Shown: piece after piece, positions 11,697 through 22,355 of the stretch
Position numbering within the stretch: the first letter of the stretch is position 1
Layout of the letters: every line of letters starts with the position of its first letter
From: Euborellia annulipes
Taxonomy: Eukaryota; Arthropoda; Insecta; Dermaptera; Anisolabididae
Direction of reading: 5' to 3'
Length of the DNA: 64,000 bases
NCBI GenBank assembly: GCA_023213315.1
Contig: JAKCPI010002671.1
Span: 337,332-401,331 of the forward strand
Translations under genes and position numbers: made by a program
The notes under the pieces: model-generated
What the model was told of the DNA's origin: nothing
Database searches by the model: none
Seen by the model: the letters and a program-made list of their open reading frames with translations, nothing else

Positions 11697-11880
11697 TAAA
11701 GGAGGGGATGTCAAAAAATTTTCGGGATTATTTTTTTACAAGAAAATTCTGCTTACTTTTATTCAAATTCCATTACATGTCTTCGAAGTAATCTTCCTCG
11801 GACAAAATACAACGATTCCAGCGTTCAGTCCACTGATGAAAACACTCCCTGAAGCCCCTTTTTGATAGTCTGTTGAGTAC
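11697..11880 (-). pseudogene. mariner transposase C-terminal fragment with 3' end
   Basis: On the minus strand 11774-11862 reads GFRECFHQWTERWNRCIL, then SEEDYFEDM and a stop. This matches the conserved mariner C-terminus (W..RC....DYFE). It is followed by a terminal repeat with GGAGGGGATGTCAAAAAATT (complement) next to a TA. Nothing of the catalytic core remains. The tail differs from the relic at 9837-10365, so it is a second mariner lineage. Confidence 0.75.
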
Positions 11881-12268
11881 ACCCGAAATTTTGTTAAAAG
11901 TAAGTAGATTGAGTGAAAGATAGTCACAAGCCACAAAAGAGAGGTTATGCATATTAAAATATGTCTATACTCTTACGATGATGTAGTCGAACTGGTGCTT
12001 GTTGGGTGCTAAGAATCATAAAAAGAATCAGACTCTTCATTTTCAGCTCCCTTATTTGTAGAAGTCGTTTGAAATTTTCATTCACTCCAGATTTCGACGC
12101 CATTTTGTTTGCTTATGACTATCTTACTTCTCAGATCATCACTAGCTGGCCAGAAAAGAACTTGCACTTATTATATGTCACGAACTTTTGTAAATTCAAG
12201 AAACTCTTAGGGAGGGATATTTAAAGAATGCAATGGTATGAATATCTCAAAAATGACAAAATGGTGAC
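11881..12268. other. spacer, no gene recognised
   Basis: The frame 12006-12224 has no domain. The sequence is moderately AT-rich with no paired repeat ends. Confidence 0.45.
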
Positions 12269-12270
12269 TA

Positions 12271-12555
12271 CCCACACAGCACAAAATATTGCAGAAATAT
12301 TGCGAATCTTGCATAAATTGCCAATTAATATTGCATCAATATTGCATCTCACAAAATATTGGCAACCATTGCTGCAATATTGCAGCGGCAATATTCCAAA
12401 CTAGGAATATTGCAGCAATATTGTTGCAATATTCCTATGTCCGTCTTTTTGCAACATTGCAGAAATATTGCATCAATGTTGCTGTAATATTTTCAATATT
12501 GAGCAAGATTGGCAATATTGCTGCAACATTCCAGCAATATTTTGTGCTGTGTGGG
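12271..12555. mobile_element. TA-flanked MITE made of GCAATATT repeats, 285 bp
   Basis: The terminal inverted repeats CCCACACAGCACAAAATATT and complement are flanked by TA on both sides (12269-12270 and 12556-12557), as for Tc1/mariner-class MITEs. The interior is largely imperfect repeats of GCAATATT/GCAACATT in both orientations. Translations such as 12289-12588 (repeated NIAAIL) are by-products. Confidence 0.75.
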
Positions 12556-12557
12556 TA

Positions 12558-13436
12558 TCTTCCACTAAGCCCTTCAATTGTAAATTAAAGGTAAATATTT
12601 TTAATTGAAAAAAGTCCAAGATCGAAATATGCCTTTAAATTAATAATAAAACTAAGCTTTAAAATATCTCCCACTAGTTTTTTTTTTTATAATTAAAAAA
12701 AGTTAAGACTCTATAAAAGAGATTTACGAAATGAATAACGAAAAAAAAAAATTGCATTTAATTTAAATTAGAGTGTAATTTTCAGAAATATCTTATAGAA
12801 AGAAAGTAAAGAAAAGCCCTTTTGAGAAAATATTCTCTTCTCTGGGTGAATTCGTTAAGCCTCTCTCTGGCTGTTAATTCCCTTCTCTGCAATTACTGTT
12901 ATTTCTTTTCTCATTCATCTAGGCAATTAGTGATTTGGAAAACACTCAAACGAACTTTTTATTCCAATGGCTCTTTTATGTAAATATTAGGTTGTTCCGT
13001 AAAATGAATTCCTTCATAGCGAAGTGATGAAAACTGAATAGAAGGGAAAGCGAGAATGAGGAAAGAGAGAAAAAAAAACGAGGGTTGCAATGAGTTGTTA
13101 CTTTAAAAAGGGTAGTTTTCGAGAGAACTAATGAAAATTAAAAAGGAATAGAATTTTCAAGAAAGATAAACAAAACAACAAGGCAACATAATTAAAAATT
13201 TAGATAAATTACTAGCGTGGGCATAAATATGTATTAAAGATTAATAAGAACAACATTTTTATAAAAGATAACTTATAACGAATTTCTTTATTAATTAGAA
13301 TCTTCTAATGATTATAATCTACAAACACAAATTATAATATTTCATTTCAGTGAAACGAATCCAAAAAGGTGGTCAAATTCTATATTTACGTTTGTTCACC
13401 TTATTTAAATAGTTTTTTGAAACATAATCTTTTTAA
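12558..13436. other. AT-rich spacer
   Basis: No gene recognised. A string TTAGGTTGTTCCGTAAAATG near 12987 faintly resembles a mariner end but has no partner. Confidence 0.45.
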
Positions 13437-13615
13437 TTTATTTAAGGTCTTGTTCGGCATCGGAGGCCATTTAGATCCCGCCTCTATTTATTTCATTTGA
13501 TTGTTAGCCAATTCAAATGAAATACATTTTTGTCGCATATGAGACGAGAAGGGAAACCTTGACCCCTAGCACAAGCAGTGCAGAAACTCTACAACTGGCC
13601 CAAGAGCTGCCTAGA
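13437..13615 (-). repeat. tRNA-derived SINE (head type 2)
   Basis: The minus strand carries a tRNA-like 5' region whose B-box area is degraded (AAGGTTTCCC), then the shared body with AAATAAATAGAGGCGGG. It ends in a TGCCGAACA stretch near 13450. It is the same family as 47590-47747 and 15211-15610. Confidence 0.65.
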
Positions 13616-13659
13616 TCTTTAACACCCTGAGAGGGGGGTGAAAAAACCTCTAAATTTGT

Positions 13660-14030
13660 GTACTTTTTTCAGTTTTTGCTTATAAATCGTGAACTAAGCA
13701 TATTTTGTGCACCATAATACAATGCAAAATTGTAGAGTATTAAATTTGCTAAAATTTGGTTAATAAAACGAATTTGTTAACTCAATATTAACCGAGATAC
13801 GGCAAATGAATTTTCTATTTGTTTTACATTTCGAGAAACTTAGTCTAACTTTAATCGGCTGTATCTCTGGTAATATTGGGTCTACATATTCGTTTTAACA
13901 ACCAAATTTTAGAAAATTAGATACTCTACAACTTTGTATTGGACCTTGGTGCAGAAAATATGCTTAGTCTACGAGATATAAAACAAAATAAAAACTGAAA
14001 AAAGTCCAAAAACTTTGAGACTTTTTTAGT
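13660..14030. repeat. foldback element, ~165-bp arms
   Basis: Left arm about 13663-13800 and right arm about 13862-14030 are inverted copies (outer GGACTTTTTTCAGTTTTT, inner GAGATAC) with scattered mismatches. The sequence at the centre, 13801-13861, is unpaired. No frame. It directly precedes a solo family A hairpin. Confidence 0.7.
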
Positions 14031-14087
14031 TAACAGGAGTAGCAGGGATTTAATATGCCAATTTGACGATTCTCAAAAATTTATTAC

Positions 14088-14172
14088 AACAAAATCTGTT
14101 GACAAGCACAGAACACACCTTCCAAAGATAAAGTTGTGTGTTGAGTATTCGGTCACACTATTTTTTTTATAC
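14088..14172 (+). repeat. solo family A terminal hairpin
   Basis: ACAAAATCTGTTGACAAGC and TTCGGTCACACTATTTTTTT flank the conserved AGCACAGAACACA...AAAGTTGTGTGTTG arms. Only the ~85-bp 3' hairpin module of family A is present, so the module occurs without the rest of the element. Confidence 0.6.
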
Positions 14173-15210
14173 ATATAGGCCTACCGGAAGCTCTAAAAAA
14201 AAAAATTTTTTTAGGGAAGCATGCAGGTTGAAAACTGCTGATTTAATCATAAAAACATGTAATTCTAAATGATTTTATCAAATCTCTCTGGAAATTAAAA
14301 AAAAAATATACAGACGTATTAATGAATCAAGTTATTAGTAATTTAGGTTGCCTATCTTCCAGCAGTCATTATCTAACGAAGTTATATGTTAAGATAGGAA
14401 AGGATAAATTTTAAATTTCTTTTTATCTAATTGTCCATGTTGGAAATTTTTCTTAGAAGTTATTCTGTATTCGCGCTGCATCGAGTAGCAAAGTAGAAGC
14501 TCAAAAAAGTTTTTTTTAATTGAAATATCAATTTTTCAATGCAATTTTAGAAAAAAAAAATCTGTGAAGTTGATCATAAATTGAGAATTAAAATACCTGA
14601 AATATTAACGTCTGTTTTTTTTTTTTAGTACTCATTTACATTTTTACCCTAACAAAATATTTTCTGGAAAAAATTCCAGATAATTTTTCTCTGATGAAAT
14701 TTAATGTAGAGAATCCGACTTTATTTTTTTTGTTGCTAGTATTCTTCTTTTCTCTCTCTGGCAAGTAATGGCCGGGTAATGAATTTGTGTAGATTTCGCG
14801 GCTACCATTTCTCTTATGCATTTTTGCATCTGGTGAATGGCTGCCGAGAGCAGCTCGGGAATGCCAAGAATCCTATCCAATTACCAGCCAGTAATGGTGG
14901 GCAGATGCTACATCAAGATAGCTTTAATTTTAAATTAAATTGGAACATTCTGGTCATTTAAAAGCGATCCCGGGCTATTCTCGCCGCTCAAAAAATATAT
15001 AAAATACAAGGTAAACAAAGGAGAGGAGTGGGGGGATCACTCACAGTGATGGAGAGTCTTCATTTGAAGCCATCAATAAGCAGTCCAAATGCCGCCGTGT
15101 TTTTTTTTATCCACCTCAGCAAACAACCTGCCCTGTAAAAAAAGAAACAAGGATAAAAATTATTTTACCAATTAAAATAAAAAATTTCAATATAGATTAC
15201 AAATTTTTTT
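14173..15210. other. spacer with GC-richer island at 14755-15125
   Basis: The island holds overlapping short frames (14636-14821 minus, 14779-14961 plus) with no domain. Nothing else is recognised. Confidence 0.4.
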
Positions 15211-15610
15211 TAAGGACTTTTACAGCAACTGAGGCCATTTAGACCTGTCCCTATCAGTGGCGTAGTGAGCTTAACTCGCGCCCGGGGCACAATACCTTTT
15301 TAGCGCCTCCCCCCCCCCCCCCCATATAATATTATATGTAAAATATACAATATTATTATATTACACTGGCTCTAAATTCGAAATATATTTTCCAGAAAGA
15401 TTATAATAAAGATAAAAATTATCCAGCAATTTTTTGTTTTGCGGACCATTTGGCGCCCCTTTGAGAGTAGCGCCCGGGGCATGATGACCCCCCTTTGCCC
15501 CGCCCCGCTACGCCACTGGTCCCTATGTATTTCAATTGATTGGTAGACAATTCAATTGGACAGGATCAGAACCCTCGACCTCTAGAATTAGAGTTAAAAA
15601 ATGCAGCGGT
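15211..15610 (-). repeat. SINE (shared body) split by a hAT MITE
   Basis: The SINE body segments 15211-15254 (GAGGCCATTTAGACC) and 15527-15610 (tatttcaattgattggtag...) join when the hAT element and one copy of its duplication are removed. The tRNA-like head is diverged. Confidence 0.7.
15255..15518. mobile_element. hAT MITE, 264 bp, perfect 8-bp duplication
   Basis: The ends CAGTGGCGTAG and CTACGCCACTG are exact inverted repeats. GTCCCTAT occurs at 15247-15254 and again at 15519-15526, a perfect 8-bp target duplication diagnostic of hAT-class insertion. GCCCGGGGCA repeats in inverted arrangement lie inside both ends. It sits in a SINE body, so it is younger than that SINE copy. Confidence 0.92.
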
Positions 15611-16034
15611 TCTTAAAACATACTCCGGAAATCCGTGTCAAGTGTTTCGCAAAAAAATATGCAATAGTATATAGTAATATCGTTTATATATAGTATAGAT
15701 TTTTAGGTTATTTAAGAGTAAAAAAGAAAAAAAAAATTTGAGTTTATAGAAATTTATGTTAGTAATGATTAGCAATTGGATTTTCAGGCATACTGGTATA
15801 AGCTTACGTAAGTAAAATGTGTTTTTTGAAAAAATTCCAATGAAAATATATAAAATATGTAGTCTATACTGTAATAAAATTGTTTTCAAAAAATAAGAGA
15901 AAGTAAAAAATTAATGTACCACTATTGCAATAGAATTGAGACTGGTAGTTAGGCAGCCCAAATGGCAGCTTGACTGTGTGAGAAATAGACAATAGGCCGA
16001 ATAGGCAATCAGACACTAGGCCGAAAGACCCTTT
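15611..16034. other. AT-rich spacer
   Basis: The frame 15638-15889 (minus) is low-complexity and has no domain. The run AGGCCGAAtAGGCaa near 15995-16030 is a short tandem oddity just before a family A copy. Confidence 0.45.
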
Positions 16035-16513
16035 TACTTTCTCTTACCTAAATATGTTAATATATAGAGAAAAAGTATTGCGATCATGTCAAAAATTCGG
16101 TGTCGAGATTTTGATGGATATACACGTTATAAGGTCCCTGAATCCAAAAAACATATACTGTGTGTCTGTCTGTCTTAGAACAAAATATCTCAAGAATGGA
16201 AAGAGCTAGGAGGCTGAAATTTTATATTTAAGTTCGGTGCCACCCTGGGACATGACACAAGCTTTTCAACAAAATCGGCCAAAAATTACTAGTACTTTAC
16301 TGATGTACTTTTTTAGTTTTTTTCGATTTTCTCAAAATTCGCTCCAACGATTTTGATTAAAATTCATAAATCATTTAGATGCTCTTTGAAATGTATATTC
16401 TCATTTTGCCATTGAAATCTTATGATACAAAAAATCTGGTGTGACAAGCACTGTATACAACTTTCAATTACCGAAGGTAAGAGAAAGTTGTGCGACAATC
16501 ACACCAGATTTTT
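16035..16513 (+). mobile_element. family A copy, internally deleted
   Basis: It has the full 5' hairpin (TACTTTCTCTTACC...GAGAAAAAGTA) and 3' hairpin (AATCTGGTGTGACAAGC...GTGCGACAATCACACCAG). About 180 bp between GAAATCTTATGA and the 3' hairpin is missing compared with full copies such as 60650-61331. No coding capacity. Confidence 0.85.
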
Positions 16514-17133
16514 AAAATTTCTTTTCTATTGTAATATAATAAAAATAAAATTGAATATAAATACATAGGAGAGAGATGCCTAAAAATATTGAGAATCACT
16601 GACGCTTAGGTAAAATTGCACAAAAAATAAATTTAGTTCATCCCCATCAACAATTGTTATAATATCAAGACAAAAGAGAAATTCGTGTTTGTTTTTTTTA
16701 ATTTATTTTAATTTTTTATTTATGTACTGTATTTATATTATTTTTTTTATATGTGCTTAAGAATCAATAGAAAATTCAATTGAAGAAAAACAGTAAGTAA
16801 GGGGGGAGAGTGGGGTGGGAGGGGGGGGAGAAGATAAAGCAGCAAGAGTTGTTTGCTCGAATCAATAAGGAAATAAAGTTGGCAACCTGCAGGATCAAGA
16901 TCGTCCCAATCTTGAATGAGTGCCGATACCCTAGATACCCACAAAGTTTATGGGCCATCAAACCACTCGAGCAGCCATTAATGAGCAATAAAACCGCAGG
17001 AAAGACGTGCTTTTTATTTTATGCCAAATATTATCATAACATTAAGGTGAGAATCCACTGCGGGGTAGAAATTCTACAAATAAAATTATCACATTTAAAT
17101 TTTAGGCATATTTAAGAAATAATTATCAATTTG
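16514..17133. other. spacer with GC-richer island at 16800-17000
   Basis: A G-rich stretch and a frame at 16810-17115 (101 codons) show no recognisable domain. Overlapping antisense frames suggest base composition rather than coding. Confidence 0.4.
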
Positions 17134-17660
17134 TACTTTCTCTTACCCTATATATAGAGAGAAAGTATTCATTTTATGTAAAAAATTCGATGTCGAGATT
17201 TTGATGGAAATAAACGTTTTGGGGTCCCCCGGGGCCCAAAAGTGGTTTTCGCGACATGGTCTGTCTGTGAACGAAATATCTCAGGAACTAAAAGAGCTAC
17301 GAGGTTGAAATTTTATAATTAAGTTAGGCACCCTCCCAAGGGGTGAAAAGAAGATTTTAAACAAAATCGACCAAAAAGTACTACTACTTACTGATGTACT
17401 TTTTCAGTTTTTTTTCGATTTTCTCGAAATTCGCTCCAATGATTTTGTTTAAAATTCATAAATCAACTATTTTTTTTAGATGCTCTTTACAAAGTATATC
17501 AGTGAAATTTTTCGTGGAAATCTTTTGGAGTACACTTTACTGAAGTACTCCTATATAAATTAGTAAATAGAAAGTATTGAGTAATGTCAAAAATTCGATG
17601 GAAATACACGTTTTGAGATCTTCTGAATCCAAAAACGGTCTGCATTCGATTTTTCTGAAG
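17134..17660 (+). mobile_element. family A copy plus partial second copy
   Basis: 17134-17550 follows the element from the 5' hairpin to the 'CTTTACTgaaGTACT' region. At about 17563 a second 5' segment (GAAAGTATTGAG...TGTCAAAAATTCGATGG) begins, reading to about 17660. The 3' hairpin is missing. This is either a tandem rearrangement or two truncated insertions. Confidence 0.7.
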
Positions 17661-17936
17661 ATGTGAAAAGTAAAAATTCGTAATCAAACATAGTCAATAT
17701 TAAATCGAGCGTAGGAATCATTAATGACCTTTTATAAAAATAGAATCAAAGACCATTTAGTAAGCTATGCCCAGAGAGCTTTTGAGAGTATAGTGATATT
17801 TTGGCCCCTTATCTTCAAATAAATATTCATAAGTGATTACTGTCAAACTTTTACTTACATGGTGGACTATTAATTAGAAATTAGAAAATAAGAAAAATTT
17901 TTCCTAAATTTAGAGGTGTAATGGCAATCTCGTTAA

Positions 17937-18565
17937 GGTGGAAGGGGAGCGAAGGTGTTACGCATGTTTTTCTCGATAAGATGGCGTAGTGTGTCATAAA
18001 AAGTATGCCCAAAAAATCAAGTAATTCAAAAATTTGCCAAGAGATGTCAGAATGGTAGCTAATAATATTTAATGCATTTGGTTGATTTTCATTGATCTTT
18101 TAACAATAAATACTTTATAAATGTTATTATATATTATGTATCTTTTATAAAAGCATAAAAATATATAAACATAGGCCAGATATAGGTTAAAAGGAGATTG
18201 GCTGTTAGACTAGCCTGCTATCTATTGCAAGAATGCTGAACTAATTTGACAGTTGGTTTTTAAATAAATCATCTAAGCTTATTTTAAAAATTTCTTAATT
18301 AATATGTGATTAATAATAACAATAAATTCATTTTTAAATTAAAAAAATAAAACAAAGATTATTGGGATTGATTGTTTTTTTGTATTTGCTTGATAACAAA
18401 AAAATTAATTATGATAATTTTTTAATAAGTCATTAAAAAAATTTTAGTTCAATGTCCCAATAATCTCTTATGAATTTAATTCATTAAAAAAAAACCGCAT
18501 TGAAAAATTTCTTATAATAGTCTAGATTTTTTAAAAGTACGTTTAGACGTCACTCCTGAACCCCC
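17937..18565. mobile_element. TTAA-flanked MITE family B (copy 1)
   Basis: It is flanked by TTAA at 17933-17936 and 18566-18569, and begins GGTGGAAGGGGAGCG with a related inverted end GGGGGTTCAGGAGTG. TTAA duplications occur with piggyBac and Kolobok elements; the short termini do not settle which. It shares its sequence in inverted orientation with 60210-61498 and lacks the family A insertion found there, so it serves as an empty site. Confidence 0.75.
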
Positions 18566-18569
18566 TTAA

Positions 18570-19528
18570 AAGAAAAAATATTTTTAAAATTTTTAGATTG
18601 AAATATTTTTTCAAAAAAAAAAAAAATCCATTAAAAAAAAAAAAATCCATTTTTTTTTCTTTATATTTTTGATTTATGAAGTATATTTTATTTGAATAAT
18701 AGGTCCTAGATCAAAGCTCTTAAGGGAGCTTGGAAATGGGGAGCCATTCGGGATAAGAAAACATTAGGGATGAATGTAAAGGGAGGGGGGAGTTACAAAA
18801 AAAAAAGTAAAGAAACATGTGGGCTGCATTTTGGGGTGAAATCCCTCTTTCTTTATTATGAAAATTCAAACTTGTTTAATAGGGTTCACAAACTCAAACT
18901 CAAAAGAGAAAGAGAGAGAAAGAAAGAGCATTAAGATGAACAATAAATGATAAAGAAAATAAATAATAAGAGATCATTTAAAATTTTCATTTACGTGAAT
19001 GTGTTTAAAAAGATGATTTTTTTAATTTTTTATTTAATAGTAAAATTTTATTTTCTAGAATCCTTCATATTTATGAAACCTCACCCTTTATCGTGCTATT
19101 GTTTTACAGGATAAGGGGGATTTAAAGAATTCTTATCTTATAACAATAGCGTGGTAAAAGGACGAGCTCAAACTTCTGAGTCAAAGAAGAATTTTATATA
19201 ATTTTTTATTAGTTCCTGTTTTTATCAATTGAAAAAGGCAAACTTAAAATGCTTAACTAAATTCCACATTTTTATTTTCAAAAAAATCTTTCAACTATAA
19301 AAATAAGAGCTTCTTTTTCTTTACACTGTATATTCCAGTCCTTTTTCTAATTAGAAAAAAATAAATAGAGTATTTAAAATGTTTTTCCTAACTATTGTAG
19401 AAAACAGATGTAGGATTATTACGCTTCTGAAAATGATGCAGATGAAGAGGCAAGAGATTAATAAAAAAGGAATATTTTATTTTTAAATGATTGAAGGAAT
19501 CAAGATGTGACATCCTGATTCCTTCAAC
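18570..19528. other. spacer with small foldback at 19080-19175
   Basis: CTCACCCTTTATCGTGCTATTG (shortened here to its paired parts CCCTTTATC and TGCTATTG) is matched in inverted form at 19141-19172 (ACAATAGCGTGGTAAAAGG). No gene recognised. 19480-19528 contains a palindrome TTGAAGGAATC...GATTCCTTCAA beside the following MITE. Confidence 0.45.
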
Positions 19529-19809
19529 CAAGGGCGGGTACAAGGATGAGGGGGAGGGAGGGGGGTAAAGGGGGTAATTACCCCCCCCCCGAGATTTGGA
19601 AAAAAATACTTTTTTTCGAAAAAAAAAAAATTATTTTTAATGTAAAATTTTAAAAATTAATACTTAAAAATTTGATTTGTATTTATATTCTGGCAAAAAA
19701 GTACAAAATGCGCCTTTAAATTACCGAAATAAAAAAAAAATAGTGTGCTGTGCGACGAGTCACACCAGATTACCCCCCCCCCCCGAGAAACACCTCTGGA
19801 TCCGCCCTT
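19529..19809 (+). mobile_element. hAT-type MITE family G (CAAGGGCGG ends) with A-like hairpin
   Basis: The ends are CAAGGGCGGGTACAAGG and GGATCCGCCCTT with long C/G runs inside each. It shares its interior with 42181-42408 and 45531-46000. Its 3' part (19690-19772) is a diverged version of the family A terminal hairpin, TCTGGCaaaaAAGTAC... to GTGCTGTGCGACGAGTCACA. It lies in the left arm of a Penelope-type inverted pair. The exact duplication is ambiguous because CTTCAAC occurs at both edges. Confidence 0.7.
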
Positions 19810-19860
19810 CAACTAATTAAAAATAATGTCTACACAGCAAGATCTTTAAATGAGAATATT

Positions 19861-19950
19861 TTATTTTCAGGATTTATTAGAATTGACGAATACCAGACTG
19901 TAGTATACTGGTTTCAGTTGATTTTACAACCATCATCAGGTCTGTAATAT
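19861..19950 (-). mobile_element. Penelope-type end with hammerhead-like core (P4a)
   Basis: The minus strand reads CAGACCTGATGA, a stem GTTG/CAAC across TAAAAT, GAAAC, then AGTATACT. CTGATGA and GAAA are at the hammerhead core positions and stem II is good. Stem III and stem I pairing are imperfect, so the ribozyme is probably inactive. It faces a related copy at 20595-20700. Confidence 0.65.
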
Positions 19951-20261
19951 ATTGAAAAATCTCCATTTACAAAAATTTTTAGAAAAATATACAATTTCAT
20001 TTACCTTAAATCCTAAGTTTCATAATATACTAAAATTAAAAATTATTATAATTATAAAAAATAACTTTAATTTCTTCAATGTCAATAGGGTGCTTAGAGT
20101 CACAAGTATCTCACTTGTAAATATATGGGTTTACCTATAATGAAACATGATCAAAAAGGGGTAGATATTAAATAAAATAAAAAAATTACAAATTTAAATC
20201 CAACAACGTTTAGTATATTTATCACGAATGTGTTTATTAAAGCTTTTGTGCTTTGAATTAT

Positions 20262-20475
20262 TATTATTAGGAGAATTTTTGATTATAGACCACATTTTTG
20301 TATTTATTATTATTATTTATTAAAAATATATAAATACCGTACAACGTTTCGACTGCTTATTCTGCAACCGTTATCAAGTACTGTGCACTTGCTCCGACTC
20401 AAGTGAAGTACTTATATATTTTTAATAAATAATTACTACAAAAACGTGGTCTATAATTACAAATTCTTCTAATAA
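20262..20475. repeat. Penelope-type foldback (P5)
   Basis: Arms 20262-20340 and 20395-20475 are inverted copies containing TATTTATTAAAAATATATAA and GTGGTCTATAAT. The centre reads, on the minus strand, TTGATAACGGTTGCAG then AGTCGAAACGTTG, a decayed version of the CTGATGA...GAAACG layout. Confidence 0.55.
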
Positions 20476-20594
20476 TAACGTTTAGTATAATTGGAATATT
20501 AATGTTTTAGTTTATTTGCAAGATTTTATTTTTTATCAGGCTTCATTATTTTGTTGTAAATGTCATGAGGGTCTTAACTCTGTTTTTTAATATA

Positions 20595-20700
20595 TTACAG
20601 ATCTGATGATGGTTGTAAAATCGACCGAAACCAGTAAGCTGCTGTCTTGTCGTTTCAATAAATCCTGATAATAAAATATTATTTTATTAATCCCTTGCGC
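20595..20700 (+). mobile_element. Penelope-type end with hammerhead-like core (P4b)
   Basis: It reads AGATCTGATGATGG, stem GGTTG/CGACC, GAAACC, then GTTTCAATAAATCC. Core motifs and stem II are intact, but stem I is poor. It is the inverted partner of 19861-19950; outer arms (GAGATTAATAAAA versus TTTTATTAATCCC) also pair. Confidence 0.65.
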
Positions 20701-22167
20701 CTCCATCTCCACTATTTCCAGAAGCATATTTGTATTCTAATTATAAATTCTTGTGCTGTTTTTCATAAGCTTAATTCGGAATGTCTAGGTTAAGGAAATA
20801 ATTCAGTAAATGATAATGAAGTTAAAAATTCCAAGGGGGATCCCCATATAGCCCATAAAAAATTCTCTTGCAGCTTGTTGATATTTCCAATGGTTAAATA
20901 CATTTTTCACTCGAATGAAAATATGAAGTGATTTTTGATGGGCCACTTGTATTCGAATTGTCGATCCAATTCGGTGAATCCCCGTGCTTAACAAGCAGAG
21001 GCGCGCAATGGACTCCTCTTGTTTCCAATGGGCCACACTCAAATCTCACACACGCGAATTGACCAGGAATCGCGAACGATAAAGATTTTACTACCATCGT
21101 AAAAATAAAACTCGATTACTATAGAGCCATAAGAGTGTTTGTGTATTTTGCGAGGGCAAGAGACAAGACACCCCCTCTCCCACCATCAAAGCTCTTATAT
21201 TGAAATTTTACTAGTTCATAACATAACAATCGTTTTATATTTTAAACCTAAATATCGCCACTTTAGGAATGCCCATTAATATTATTATTATTATTATTAA
21301 GTATTTTAATAAGCAAACAAGTTTAATTAAAATTTTCTTTGCTCATTCTGAATATGAGATGAGGCGAGATCGATTGAATCCTTAAACAGCTTAAAGCCTC
21401 CTCATTTTACAAACAAAAATCCACTTATCATAGTTTCATGATAAGCAAATATTAATTTTAAGAAATTTAAGAAGAAAAAAAAAACTTTCCCCTTAGAAGT
21501 TTGTCAACCCTAAGAAAACAACTTCACCCCAAAAGGAAACGGAGATGTTTTTCTTAATTAATATATTAACCGTTGAGAAAGTTTTAGAAGAAACTTAAAC
21601 TGATTATGCATTCTGAGTCTCTTGTTGTTGTTATTATTAAAAAAAAAAAATATTTAACATATTCTTTCAAATTTTATTTTTAATATAAGAAAATAAGAAA
21701 GAATATAAAGACTAGTAAATTTCTTTGGGGGCAAATATTTTATGTTTCTTATAATAGAAGAGCGCAGAGGTATAAGTCTCGACTTCTGTGCTAGGGAAAA
21801 GGAGTTCAATTTCCAGGAGTTTAAAATTTTTCTTAATTATATTGAATAGACTACTAATTTATAAAAATAGGGCTGGGGTCTAAATGCCTTCAGAAGTCGA
21901 ATAAATTACTAAAAGAAATTAGTAAAAAGAAAATTTGAACCCTTCAGATTTATTTTTTACATTTTAATTTAGAAATTTTCGTTCCTTAAAAAAAATTTAT
22001 ACTAATTTTTTTATGTAGAATTTCTTGAATTAAATTTTTATGAATTTGGAAAGTTTGAAAATCAAGGGTAACCATTTGATCTGACCAAGATCCTAGCCAG
22101 GATAGATGGATATGAGTGTTCAACCCCCTCCCCCTCCCCCAGAAATCTGAAATTAAATTAAATATAG
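20701..22167. other. AT-rich spacer
   Basis: Short overlapping frames at 20803-21097 (minus) have no domain. An ATT trinucleotide tract lies near 21278-21298. No gene recognised. Confidence 0.5.
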
Positions 22168-22355
22168 TACAGTAGTCTTGCTATTCCTGACTTCGATACT
22201 CCGGCAATCCGGCTAATCCGGCGTGTTGAAAAGTCACTTCTTTGGGGCATTGCAGCAAAAAAGAGGGGTAATTTAAGAAAACAAAGTGTCATTGCAGATT
22301 TTTTCAGAAGATCAATATTACATTTTGCATTATATTAGCATTACTCTACTGTAGT
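22168..22355 (+). mobile_element. possible pogo/Tigger-type MITE
   Basis: It starts TA-CAGTAGTCTTGCTATTCC followed by CCGGCAATCCGGCTAATCCG, the style of pogo/Tigger terminal repeats. A matching CTACTGTA occurs at about 22347-22355. A second CTACTGTA at about 22787-22794 is an alternative end. No transposase seen. Confidence 0.4.

Noticed and set aside
12987..13010. Mariner-like terminal repeat
   Set aside because: No partner end and no transposase sequence nearby.
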